9,455 bases of DNA from assembly GCA_023386455.1 (NCBI GenBank), contig JAEWJO010000255.1:1-9455 (forward strand), in the 5' to 3' direction. Shown piece by piece: positions 1 to 6,137 of the stretch. Within the stretch, counting starts at the first letter, position 1. Each line of letters starts with the position of its first letter. Below the pieces are notes generated by a model. It saw nothing but the letters and a program-made list of their open reading frames with translations, had not been told where the DNA came from and did not search any database. Position numbers and translations under genes: made by a program. The stretch is from Pseudomonadota bacterium. GTDB lineage: Bacteria > Myxococcota_A > Polyangia > Haliangiales > Haliangiaceae.

Positions 1-1392
1 AACGGCAATAGCGCGCACGGCAACGGCAACGCATCGAACCCGCCGGCCCATGGCGACCGCAACGGCCCGTCGAACCCACCGGCTCACGGCGATCGCAACG
101 GCTCGGGCAACGCGCACGACGGCGACGGCGGCGATCACACGCAGAACGCGCACGACAACACCAACACGAACGCGCACGGCGACCACACGAACACGCCCGA
201 GAACGACGGCCGTCCGCGCACGCCCCCGTCGCAGAGCGATCCGTCGACGCGCACGCCCGAGCAGCGCCGGCAGATGCTCACCGAGGATCGCAACACCGCG
301 ACCGCGGATGCGTTCTCGACCCAGCAGCTTCCGCGCGACTGGGAGGCGCAGCGTCCGATCCTGCGCGAGCACTCGAACTGGGCGCCGGAGCGCCAGGCGT
401 TCCACCGCGAGGCGCTGCAGCGCGCGCTTGCTGATGCGCAGGCGTTCGCCGACCGCATGCACGCCGCGAACCCCGACAGCGAGCCGACGATCTACGCGAT
501 GCGCGGCAACACCGCCGCCGGCAAGACGCGCTCGATCAAGGGTGGCGGCGCGCCGGAGCTGAGCGACGCGGTCCACGCGACGGAGAGCACGCGCCACCGC
601 GCGAACAACCCCGACAACTTCAAGCAGGAGATCTACCGGCACGACAGCGACCTCGGGCTGACGTCGACGCAAGCTCACATGGAGTCGTCGATCATGTCCG
701 ACTGGCACCACCAGCAGTCGCTCGAGCAGGTGCACCGCGAGGATGGCAGCGCCGGCGACATGCTCGTCGACAAGCGCCTGGCGTGGGCCGACGACGTGGC
801 GAACCTGCAGGCCGACGCGGCGCGCACCGGCCGCCGGTTCGCGATGCTCGACGTCGATGCCGACCTGTCGACGTCGCTCGCTGGCGTCCTCGATCGCACG
901 CCGGGCGGTGCCGACCCGATTCCGCCGTTCGACGTCATCAGGAGCGGGTTCGAGCAGATCCGGATTCAGCGGCAGACTGTCGTCGAGCAGATCGCGCGAG
1001 ACCCGAACTCGTCGTACCGGCTGTTCGCGACGAACCCGGACGGGAGCAAGGTCCTGGTCGCAGAGATCCGGCCGATGGGGCGCGGCGAGCAGGTGCCCGC
1101 CAACCCGATGGATCGCCTGATCCTGCACGACGAGGCGCGCTACGAGGCGCTGACCCCGAGCGAGCGGGTCGCCAAGGGCGATGCCGTCCGTACGGGCGAC
1201 CAGCGCATCACGCCGGAGCTGATCGACCAGATCTGCCAGCCGCTCGGCAAGTACGGCAGGGATCTGCGTCGCAAGCTCGAGCGCCATCAGGGCCAGACCT
1301 GGCGGGAGGCCGTCGACAGCTGGTCGAAGGCCCGGCCCGACGAGCCAGAGCCGCGACACGGCCATGGCGATGGCTCCTCGAGCCAGTCCTAG
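1..1392 (+). CDS. Zeta-toxin-like P-loop kinase domain at the C-terminus of a larger protein (5' end outside window)
   Basis: The frame is open from base 1 to the TAG at 1390-1392 (463 residues visible), so the ATG at 274 is probably internal. Residues 1-90 form a low-complexity linker rich in Asn, Gly, His, Asp and Pro, including two 12-residue repeats. A folded domain follows. A Walker A motif, GNTAAGKT, lies at 505-528 (residues 169-176). It is followed by NPDNFK (about residues 203-208), which resembles the NPD motif of zeta toxins, and by an H-x-E-S-S stretch (AHMESS) like the conserved His/Glu/Ser segment of that family. Zeta/PezT toxins phosphorylate UDP-N-acetylglucosamine and block cell-wall synthesis; that activity is inferred from family membership, not shown here. 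The long linker before a C-terminal toxin-like domain resembles polymorphic toxins. Alternatively it is a non-toxic P-loop kinase. The delivery domain, if any, is outside the window. Confidence 0.8.
   Translation, partial: NGNSAHGNGNASNPPAHGDRNGPSNPPAHGDRNGSGNAHDGDGGDHTQNAHDNTNTNAHGDHTNTPENDGRPRTPPSQSDPSTRTPEQRRQMLTEDRNTATADAFSTQQLPRDWEAQRPILREHSNWAPERQAFHREALQRALADAQAFADRMHAANPDSEPTIYAMRGNTAAGKTRSIKGGGAPELSDAVHATESTRHRANNPDNFKQEIYRHDSDLGLTSTQAHMESSIMSDWHHQQSLEQVHREDGSAGDMLVDKRLAWADDVANLQADAARTGRRFAMLDVDADLSTSLAGVLDRTPGGADPIPPFDVIRSGFEQIRIQRQTVVEQIARDPNSSYRLFATNPDGSKVLVAEIRPMGRGEQVPANPMDRLILHDEARYEALTPSERVAKGDAVRTGDQRITPELIDQICQPLGKYGRDLRRKLERHQGQTWREAVDSWSKARPDEPEPRHGHGDGSSSQS
34..105 (+). 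repeat. Two tandem 36-bp coding repeats in the linker
   Basis: Two adjacent 36-base units (34-69 and 70-105) encode the near-identical 12-mers SNPPAHGDRNGP and SNPPAHGDRNGS. The DNA differs mainly at third codon positions (ccg/cca, gcc/gct, cat/cac, gac/gat, cgc/cgt-type changes), so the peptide has been kept while the DNA drifted. More copies may lie upstream of the window. Confidence 0.85.
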
Positions 1393-1398
1393 TAGAGT
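1393..1398 (+). promoter_or_regulatory. Possible -10 element for a leaderless transcript of the 83-residue gene
   Basis: TAGAGT ends 6 bases before the ATG at 1405, the distance expected between a -10 box and a transcription start. Transcription could therefore begin at the A of the start codon. No convincing Shine-Dalgarno sequence precedes this ATG. A very similar octamer (AGTAGACT versus AGTAGAGT here) occurs at 1687-1694 upstream of the next gene. No good -35 box is visible, so this is weak. Confidence 0.25.
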
Positions 1399-1404
1399 TC
1401 GGCT

Positions 1405-1656
1405 ATGGGACGGCTCGAAGATCACATCGCCCGCGTGAAGGCCGACAACGCGGCCGCACTCGCCGAGGCCGAGAAGGAAGCCATCGCGAGCGGCAAGGAG
1501 CCGTTCTCGATCGAGCCGCTCCGCGCGATCTACAGCGACGAGACGATCGCCGCGCGGGCGGAGTCGCTGCGCTCCATGTACTACGTGAGCAACGCCGAGA
1601 TGCGGACGATGGCCGAGCTCGTCGAGTTGCTGAAGCTCATGGAGACCTACCAGTAG
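1405..1656 (+). CDS. Small helical protein, candidate antitoxin/immunity partner of the zeta-like toxin
   Basis: An 83-residue acidic protein starting 12 bases after the stop of the zeta-like gene and in the same direction. I do not recognise a family. The sequence is Ala/Glu/Leu/Lys-rich and reads as almost entirely helical: about residues 2-30, a break at GKEPFS, then about 36-55 and 64-82. It has no cysteine, signal peptide or membrane segment. Epsilon antitoxins, which occlude the nucleotide site of zeta toxins, are also about 90-residue three-helix proteins, so size, predicted fold and position fit an antitoxin role. That is inference from context; no sequence match to epsilon or PezA is claimed, and PezA-type helix-turn-helix DNA binding is not evident. 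The codon pattern is consistent with a real gene. Confidence 0.72.
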   Translation: MGRLEDHIARVKADNAAALAEAEKEAIASGKEPFSIEPLRAIYSDETIAARAESLRSMYYVSNAEMRTMAELVELLKLMETYQ

Positions 1657-1686
1657 CGAGTCGATCTCCGTACCCCGGACGGGTGC

Positions 1687-1694
1687 AGTAGACT
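1687..1694 (+). promoter_or_regulatory. Possible -10 element upstream of the 195-residue gene
   Basis: AGTAGACT contains TAGACT, a plausible -10 hexamer, about 31 bases before the GTG start at 1726. It matches AGTAGAGT at 1391-1398 in 7 of 8 bases. It is also part of a short inverted repeat, GCAGT-AG-ACTGC (1685-1696). The -35 region is unconvincing, so this is a weak call. Confidence 0.25.
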
Positions 1695-1712
1695 GCGCGC
1701 CAGTTCCAGGCT

Positions 1713-1717
1713 AGGAG
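1713..1717 (+). promoter_or_regulatory. Shine-Dalgarno site supporting the GTG start at 1726
   Basis: AGGAG at 1713-1717 lies 8 bases before the GTG at 1726-1728. This is the clearest ribosome-binding site in the window and decides for the non-ATG start; the next in-frame ATG is 40 codons downstream. Confidence 0.75.
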
Positions 1718-1725
1718 CGGTACGA

Positions 1726-2313
1726 GTGAGCAAGTTCTACGCAGTCCACGATCGGCCGATTGCAGTCGTCGAGACCCCGACGGGCAGCACCGAGTGCCTC
1801 GTGTTCGATTTCGTCAGCGGCAACCTGATCCCGGACCGCAGCTACATGTCCGAGCTCTCTCCGGACTCCGGGCGCGAGGTCGACGAGCTGACGCAGCAGG
1901 AGTTCACCCGGCTCGTCGCCGAGAAGCGCGCCGACGTGCTGCACATCTGGGCCGAGCGCCTGTGTCGCGCGGCGTCGGGCGCTGCCGAGGATCTGCTGAC
2001 CGCGATCGGCGCGGCGATGAAGCCGCCGCCGCTCGGCGCGACCGAGACGCGTGTCCGCGGTGGCGAGGTCGGGCTCGCGAACATCGAGCTCGAGCTGCCG
2101 CCGAACACGCTGATCAAGGGCGACCTCGACGAGATGTTCGGCGAGTCGGGCAAGCTCCCGCGCACCGGCCCCGGCGCACCGCACATCCTGTCGTACGGCG
2201 TCGACATGGCCGGCCAGCCGAACCGATGCACCGTGTTCGCGAGCTTCGCGCAGTCACCCGAGGCGACGACGAGTGCGAAGAGCGTGATGCTGCGCCTCGA
2301 TCGCGCGCGCTAG
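1726..2313 (+). CDS. Hypothetical protein of 195 residues, function unknown
   Basis: Starts at GTG with a good AGGAG site 8 bases upstream and ends at TAG 2311-2313. I do not recognise a family. The N-terminal third (residues 3-40) alternates hydrophobic and polar residues as expected of beta strands. Residues 54-98 look helical, followed by a Pro-rich turn (KPPPLG, 99-104). The last third (about 108-190) again looks beta-rich. There are three cysteines (24, 80, 168), no signal peptide and no membrane segment, so a cytoplasmic location is likely. It lies 69 bases after the small helical gene on the same strand and is the last gene before a convergent terminator-like hairpin. A role as immunity protein or chaperone for the upstream toxin-like protein is possible but rests only on position. 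Confidence 0.85.
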   Translation: MSKFYAVHDRPIAVVETPTGSTECLVFDFVSGNLIPDRSYMSELSPDSGREVDELTQQEFTRLVAEKRADVLHIWAERLCRAASGAAEDLLTAIGAAMKPPPLGATETRVRGGEVGLANIELELPPNTLIKGDLDEMFGESGKLPRTGPGAPHILSYGVDMAGQPNRCTVFASFAQSPEATTSAKSVMLRLDRAR

Positions 2314-2330
2314 GCCGGCAAGCCGGCACG

Positions 2331-2366
2331 AGGTGGGTCCCGGAGCGCTTCGCGCTTGACCCTCCT
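2331..2366. terminator. Hairpin between convergent genes, likely bidirectional terminator
   Basis: The outer arms AGGTGGGTC (2331-2339) and GACCCTCCT (2358-2366) pair over 9 positions with one mismatch. They enclose an inner stem AGCGC-TTC-GCGCT (2344-2356). The structure sits between the stop of the 195-residue gene (2313) and the stop codon of the minus-strand lipoprotein gene (2365-2367), which it overlaps. A separate short GC palindrome, GCCGGC-AA-GCCGGC, lies at 2314-2327. No T-run follows on either strand, so it is not a textbook intrinsic terminator, but position and symmetry fit a shared one. Confidence 0.55.
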
Positions 2367-4431
2367 AGTTCCGCGCGAGCATCACGGCGGTCTGCGAGAA
2401 CGCCGACGACGTCCAGAACTGGCCGAGCGCGTCGAGCTTCTCGGCGAGCGTGCCGTCGCGCTCGACCGCGGCGAGCTGGTAGGCGAGCTTGGCCTGGACC
2501 GGAATCGCACCGGTCGCGATCTTCGCGGCGCGCGCATTCGCCCGCGCGTTGCGCTCGGCGGCCGCGAGCATCGTCGCGAACGCCTTGGCGTGGGCGATGC
2601 CGGTGACCTGGCCGTCCTCGCCGAGCGTCACGCCGAGCGAGTCGTACTTCGCGACGAGCTCGGCGGAGTGAAAGTAGGCGAGCTCGCTGCCGGCGAGCGA
2701 CAGGAGGCCCCACGCGAGCGACGACTCGCCCCACTTCTCGCGCAGGTCCTTCATCATGCCGTCGGCCGAGCCGAGCTTCGTCGCCATCATCGCGACGAGA
2801 TAGTCGGGCTCGCCGATCGCGATCCGCTGCCGCGCCTCGTCCTCGCTGATCTTCGCGCTCGTGGCGAACGGCCGGACGAGCAGGGTGTCGACGTGGTCGA
2901 GGCCGGCCGCACCTGCCGACGAGAACGAGGTCGCCATGCGGCGCACGTTCGGGATCGAGCACGTGTAGTCGAAGTCGGCCGGTGCCGCGAACTCGAGCTG
3001 CTCGGTCGCGAGCGTCGTCTCGGCGACCGTCTTCTTCACGTAGAGCACGCTCGGCGCGACCCTCGCGATCAGCGCCTCGGTGGTCTGCGACGAGCCGAGC
3101 TGTGCGACCGGCGTGCCGGCGAGCGACTTCACGTACGCGCTCGTCTCCGCGACCGATCGCGATGCGAACACCTCGAATGCCCAGCCCCGCAGCGCCGAGC
3201 GAAACGCGGCCATCATCTGCAGGTGGCCGCCGATCGTCGGCGGCTTCAACGCGCCGAGCTTCTGGAACACCGCGGTCGTCGCGGCGTCGAGCTTGCCGAG
3301 CTCGGTCAGCGTCGCGACCGCGTCGTCGAGCTTGTTCGCGCGGACCTTCGACAGCACGTCGTAGATCTGGTTCGCGCTCGACGCGTACGCCCACGCCGCG
3401 AGCATGCGCGCGTACGCCGCGGCGACGAGTCCCTTTCCGTGCAGCGCCTCGGCGGCCTCGGCGTAGTCCTTCGACGTGTCGCGCAGGTACACGAGCACGG
3501 GCGCGAGCCGTCCCGCGCTCTCGAGCTGGAGGATCGCGGCCCACTCGGACGCGACCTTCTGTTGCCACGCGGTGTACTTCGCGCTGATCGCGACCTTCGT
3601 CGGCGCGTCGAGCTCCATCTCGGTCGCGGCGACCGGCACCGGTGCCGGCAGGGTCTTGCCGGTCAGGAGCGTGTACGCCGCGTGGACGTCGGCGATCTCG
3701 ATCGCCTCGGCCCCGTGCTGCTTCGCGAGCGCGACGAGATCGACGGCCTCGCCGGTCTTGACCGACGTCGCCATGCGCATGGCGATCGGATAGCCGATCC
3801 GCTTCTTGCCGGCCGCAAGTGCCGCGGCGAGCTTCTCGGGAAGGCCGTCGACCGGACCGATCGTTCCGTCGGGATTGACCGCGCCGGCGAGGGTTGCCGT
3901 CGGGTCGATCGGCGCGCCGGTCAGCGCGGCGAGAAAGCCGGCGGCGACGAGCCCCGATGCCGACACGCCGTCGACGGGGCCGCCGCTCGTCGCGGAGAAC
4001 GTGACGGCGGTGAGGTCCTTGCCGAGCGTGGTCGCGGCGACGAACGCCGAGGTCCACGTGCCGGCGGCCGCCTGCGAGCCCGCGCTGGCGACCTGCACCG
4101 AGCTGTCCGCGTTCGGCCCGGTCGCGAGCGTCACGGCTGACATGCCGGCGCCGAGATCAGCCGGCGCATCGCCGCGCTTCACGAACATCGCGTCGACGGT
4201 CGCCGCGCCGGCGCCGGCCGCGAGCGGGATGATCGTCGAGCCATTCTTGTCGTCGGTGCCGAGGATCACCGCCTGGCTCGGCAGCTTCGCGTCGGCCTTG
4301 ATGCCGAGGGGACCGTACGTCTTCACCTCGAACGGCGAGACGGGCCTCGGCGCGGTCGCGCGCGCGCCTCCGCACGACGCGAGCGCGGCCATGATCAGCG
4401 GGGCGGCGATTCCGCCGACGAGCTTCCGCAT
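2365..4431 (-). CDS. Lipoprotein with Lon-type (S16) Ser/Lys protease domain, no AAA+ domain
   Basis: A 688-residue protein with a lipoprotein signal: MRK, a hydrophobic stretch, then lipobox LASC with the lipidated Cys at residue 20. It should therefore be anchored outside the cytoplasm. Residues about 60-250 resemble the Lon proteolytic domain. DGVSASG holds the presumed nucleophile Ser157, ALTG follows, and VDGLPEK holds Lys200. The Ser-to-Lys distance is 43 residues, the same as Ser679-Lys722 in E. coli Lon, and LTG and GLxEK also align without gaps. The Lon AAA+ ATPase and N-terminal domains are absent. Residues about 250-688 are Ala-rich, mostly helical and unrecognised; they may bind substrate or a partner. 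The gene lies 12 bases downstream of xerD and is probably co-transcribed. The substrate is unknown. ATP-independent secreted S16 proteins (for example PDZ-S16 proteins) are the closest concept. Confidence 0.85.
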   Translation of the reverse strand: MRKLVGGIAAPLIMAALASCGGARATAPRPVSPFEVKTYGPLGIKADAKLPSQAVILGTDDKNGSTIIPLAAGAGAATVDAMFVKRGDAPADLGAGMSAVTLATGPNADSSVQVASAGSQAAAGTWTSAFVAATTLGKDLTAVTFSATSGGPVDGVSASGLVAAGFLAALTGAPIDPTATLAGAVNPDGTIGPVDGLPEKLAAALAAGKKRIGYPIAMRMATSVKTGEAVDLVALAKQHGAEAIEIADVHAAYTLLTGKTLPAPVPVAATEMELDAPTKVAISAKYTAWQQKVASEWAAILQLESAGRLAPVLVYLRDTSKDYAEAAEALHGKGLVAAAYARMLAAWAYASSANQIYDVLSKVRANKLDDAVATLTELGKLDAATTAVFQKLGALKPPTIGGHLQMMAAFRSALRGWAFEVFASRSVAETSAYVKSLAGTPVAQLGSSQTTEALIARVAPSVLYVKKTVAETTLATEQLEFAAPADFDYTCSIPNVRRMATSFSSAGAAGLDHVDTLLVRPFATSAKISEDEARQRIAIGEPDYLVAMMATKLGSADGMMKDLREKWGESSLAWGLLSLAGSELAYFHSAELVAKYDSLGVTLGEDGQVTGIAHAKAFATMLAAAERNARANARAAKIATGAIPVQAKLAYQLAAVERDGTLAEKLDALGQFWTSSAFSQTAVMLARN

Positions 4432-4443
4432 GCGGCGAGGATA

Positions 4444-5355
4444 TCACCGCGCGCGAGGATGCTTGCGCGCCTGCTCGAGCACGCGTGCGCGAGAGACCTG
4501 CGTGTAGATCTGCGTCGTCGAGATGTCCGCGTGTCCGAGCATCGCTTGCACCGCGCGCAGGTCCGCACCGCGCTCGACGAGGTGGGTCGCGAACGAGTGG
4601 CGCAGCTTGTGCGGCGAGATGTCGCCGCTGGGCAGCCGGACGCCTGCGCGTTTCGCGTAGCCGCGAAGCAGCTTCCAGAACCCCTGGCGCGTCATCGGCC
4701 GGCCGCGCTCGGTCAGAAACAGCGCCCGCTCGGCGGGGTCGCGGACGAACCGCGCTCGATCCTCCTCGAGGTAGCGCGCGACCTTGTCCCGCGCCGCGCT
4801 GCCGACGGGCACGAGCCGCGTCTTGCTGCCCTTGCCGGTCACCCGGACAAAGCCGTGATTGAGATTGATATCCGCGAGCGCGAGCTTCACCAGCTCGGAC
4901 ACGCGCAACCCGGACGCGTACGCGAGCTCGATCATCGCCGCGTCTCGCCGCCCGCGCGGGGTGTCCGCCGGCTGCGCGATCAGCTTCGTGACCGCCTCCT
5001 CGCCCATGACGCCCGGCAGCCGGCGCGCCGTCCGCGGCGCATCGATCAGTGCCGTCGGATCCGCCTCGAGCCAGCGCTCGCCGACGAGGTGCCGGAACAG
5101 CCCGCGGATCGCGACCAGGGCGCGCGCCCTCGACCGTGCCGCCAGCTTCGCCTCGGCGAGCGTCAGCAGATAGTCGGTGAGGTCGGCCGGCGTGACGTCG
5201 TCGACATCCTCGCGCCCGCGGTCCCCGAGAAATTGTCCGAGGCGGGCCAGGTCGCGGCCGTAGCCGTCCAGCGTGTGAACGGCCAGTCCGCGCTCGACCT
5301 TGCAGTGGTCGAGGTACAGGTCGATGGCCTCGTCGATCCGGAGCCGGCGTGCCAT
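4444..5355 (-). CDS. xerD: Site-specific tyrosine recombinase XerD
   Basis: A 303-residue tyrosine recombinase of typical Xer length. With XerC it resolves chromosome dimers at the dif site during division. The N-terminal SAM-like core-binding domain covers about residues 5-90 (IDLYLDHCKVERGL, then GYGRDL). The catalytic domain has all expected residues: Arg151 (ASGLRVSEL), Lys175 (GKGSK), His249 and Arg252 (HKLRHSFATHL), His275 (LGHADISTTQIYT) and the nucleophile Tyr284. The segment MTRQGFW (about 221-227) is characteristic of XerD rather than XerC. The C-terminus ends in the usual KHPRA. It is the first gene of a minus-strand unit with the Lon-like lipoprotein and is divergent from the M50-scpA-scpB genes. 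XerD also unloads SMC complexes at the terminus in Bacillus subtilis, which makes the scpAB neighbourhood notable. Confidence 0.93.
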   Translation of the reverse strand: MARRLRIDEAIDLYLDHCKVERGLAVHTLDGYGRDLARLGQFLGDRGREDVDDVTPADLTDYLLTLAEAKLAARSRARALVAIRGLFRHLVGERWLEADPTALIDAPRTARRLPGVMGEEAVTKLIAQPADTPRGRRDAAMIELAYASGLRVSELVKLALADINLNHGFVRVTGKGSKTRLVPVGSAARDKVARYLEEDRARFVRDPAERALFLTERGRPMTRQGFWKLLRGYAKRAGVRLPSGDISPHKLRHSFATHLVERGADLRAVQAMLGHADISTTQIYTQVSRARVLEQARKHPRAR

Positions 5356-5451
5356 CCGGCGATTGGACGGCGGTTTCTATCGGCCGCGCAATATTTTGCA
5401 CGCTTGCAGTGGCGCCCCCGGGCGGCCATAGTCCACCTTCGAGCGCCACGG
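5356..5451. promoter_or_regulatory. Divergent intergenic region between xerD and the M50-scpAB operon
   Basis: This 96-base gap must hold the promoters of both units. On the plus strand TTGCAG (5404-5409), a 17-base spacer and CATAGT (5427-5432) form a fair sigma-70-type match, giving a start near 5439, about 13 bases before the M50 ATG. For the minus strand candidates are weaker; TTGCGC with TCCAAT, 18 bases apart, is one possibility. The segment around 5385-5403 is the most AT-rich stretch of the window and contains the imperfect inverted repeat GCAA-TATT-TTGC, a possible operator. Confidence 0.4.
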
Positions 5452-6132
5452 ATGGAGCTGACGCCTGACAAGATTCGCTGGGTCGTTATCAGCGTGTTCG
5501 TGCTGGTCGGCTCGGTCTCGTTCCACGAGTTTGGCCACGCGTTCGTGGCGTACAAGCTCGGCGACGACACGCCCAAGCGCCAGGGCCGCGTCACGCTGAA
5601 CCCGCTCTCCCACGCCGACCCGATCGGGACGCTCCTCCTGCCGCTCATCGGCGGGTTCGTCGCCGCCGCGGGCGGAGGCATCGGCGGCTTTGGCTGGGGC
5701 CGCCCGGTCCAGTGGCAGCCGTCGCGCATCAACCGCAAGTGGCGCATGGCGACCGCCAAGATCCTCGTCGCGGTCGCTGGACCGTCGATGAACGTGCTGC
5801 TCGCCGTGCTCCTCGCCGGCATCCACACGATCCTCGTCCAGCAGGGCGTGATCTCGCTGTTCGGCGACGCGAGCCAGATCTTCATCTTCGCGGTCGGCAC
5901 GAACTTCATCCTGTTCTTCTTCAACCTCGTGCCGGCGCCGCCGCTCGACGGCGGACACGTCGCCGAGGGCTTCATGCCGTACAAGTACCGGTCCGGCTGG
6001 GAGTCCTACGCGCGCTTCGGCCCGTTCGTGGTCCTGGCGATCGTCGCCATCTCACCACTCGCGAAGATCTTCACGATCCCGGCGACGTTCTGTACCCGTC
6101 ACCTGTACGGCTTGATGGGCCTCTTCAGCTGA
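5452..6132 (+). CDS. Site-2-protease family (M50) intramembrane zinc metalloprotease
   Basis: A 226-residue membrane protein of the short M50 type. The zinc-binding HEFGH motif (residues 25-29) lies in the first membrane segment (about 11-28). The second zinc-ligand motif PAPPLDGGH (Asp166) lies in a later segment. GPSMN (110-114) and GWGRPVQW (81-88) are also typical of this subfamily. Hydrophobic segments at about 11-28, 60-76, 103-126, 142-162 and 189-203 predict four to five passes. No PDZ domain is present. The frame stays open far upstream, but that stretch is antisense to xerD; the ATG at 5452 is chosen because the family motif starts at once and it lies just after a candidate promoter. 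It precedes scpA by 5 bases, so the two are probably coupled. Short M50 proteases near scpA/scpB are common in bacteria; the physiological substrate is not known from the sequence. Confidence 0.92.
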   Translation: MELTPDKIRWVVISVFVLVGSVSFHEFGHAFVAYKLGDDTPKRQGRVTLNPLSHADPIGTLLLPLIGGFVAAAGGGIGGFGWGRPVQWQPSRINRKWRMATAKILVAVAGPSMNVLLAVLLAGIHTILVQQGVISLFGDASQIFIFAVGTNFILFFFNLVPAPPLDGGHVAEGFMPYKYRSGWESYARFGPFVVLAIVAISPLAKIFTIPATFCTRHLYGLMGLFS

Positions 6133-6137
6133 GCAGC

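Noticed and set aside
783..1691. A 302-residue plus-strand frame overlapping the zeta-like gene and the small gene
   Set aside because: Its product is Arg/Ala/Asp-rich shadow sequence; the frame ending at 1392 holds the P-loop and zeta-type motifs.
2356..4140. A 594-residue plus-strand frame and a 647-residue minus-strand frame (2114-4057) across the lipoprotein gene
   Set aside because: Both are Arg-rich shadow frames. The minus-strand frame 2365-4431 has the lipobox and the Lon-like active site.
5383..5410. A possible dif-like XerC/XerD recombination site next to xerD
   Set aside because: The AT-rich palindrome shows no convincing 11-bp XerC and XerD arms around a 6-bp spacer, and dif normally lies at the replication terminus, not beside xerD.
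4459..5451. An upstream extension of the M50 reading frame
   Set aside because: The extension is antisense to xerD and encodes Arg-rich shadow sequence. The M50 protein begins normally at ATG 5452.
6133..6137. A missing trpS between the M50 gene and scpA
   Set aside because: Some genomes have trpS between these genes, but its absence is an ordinary synteny difference and the 5-base gap shows no remnant.
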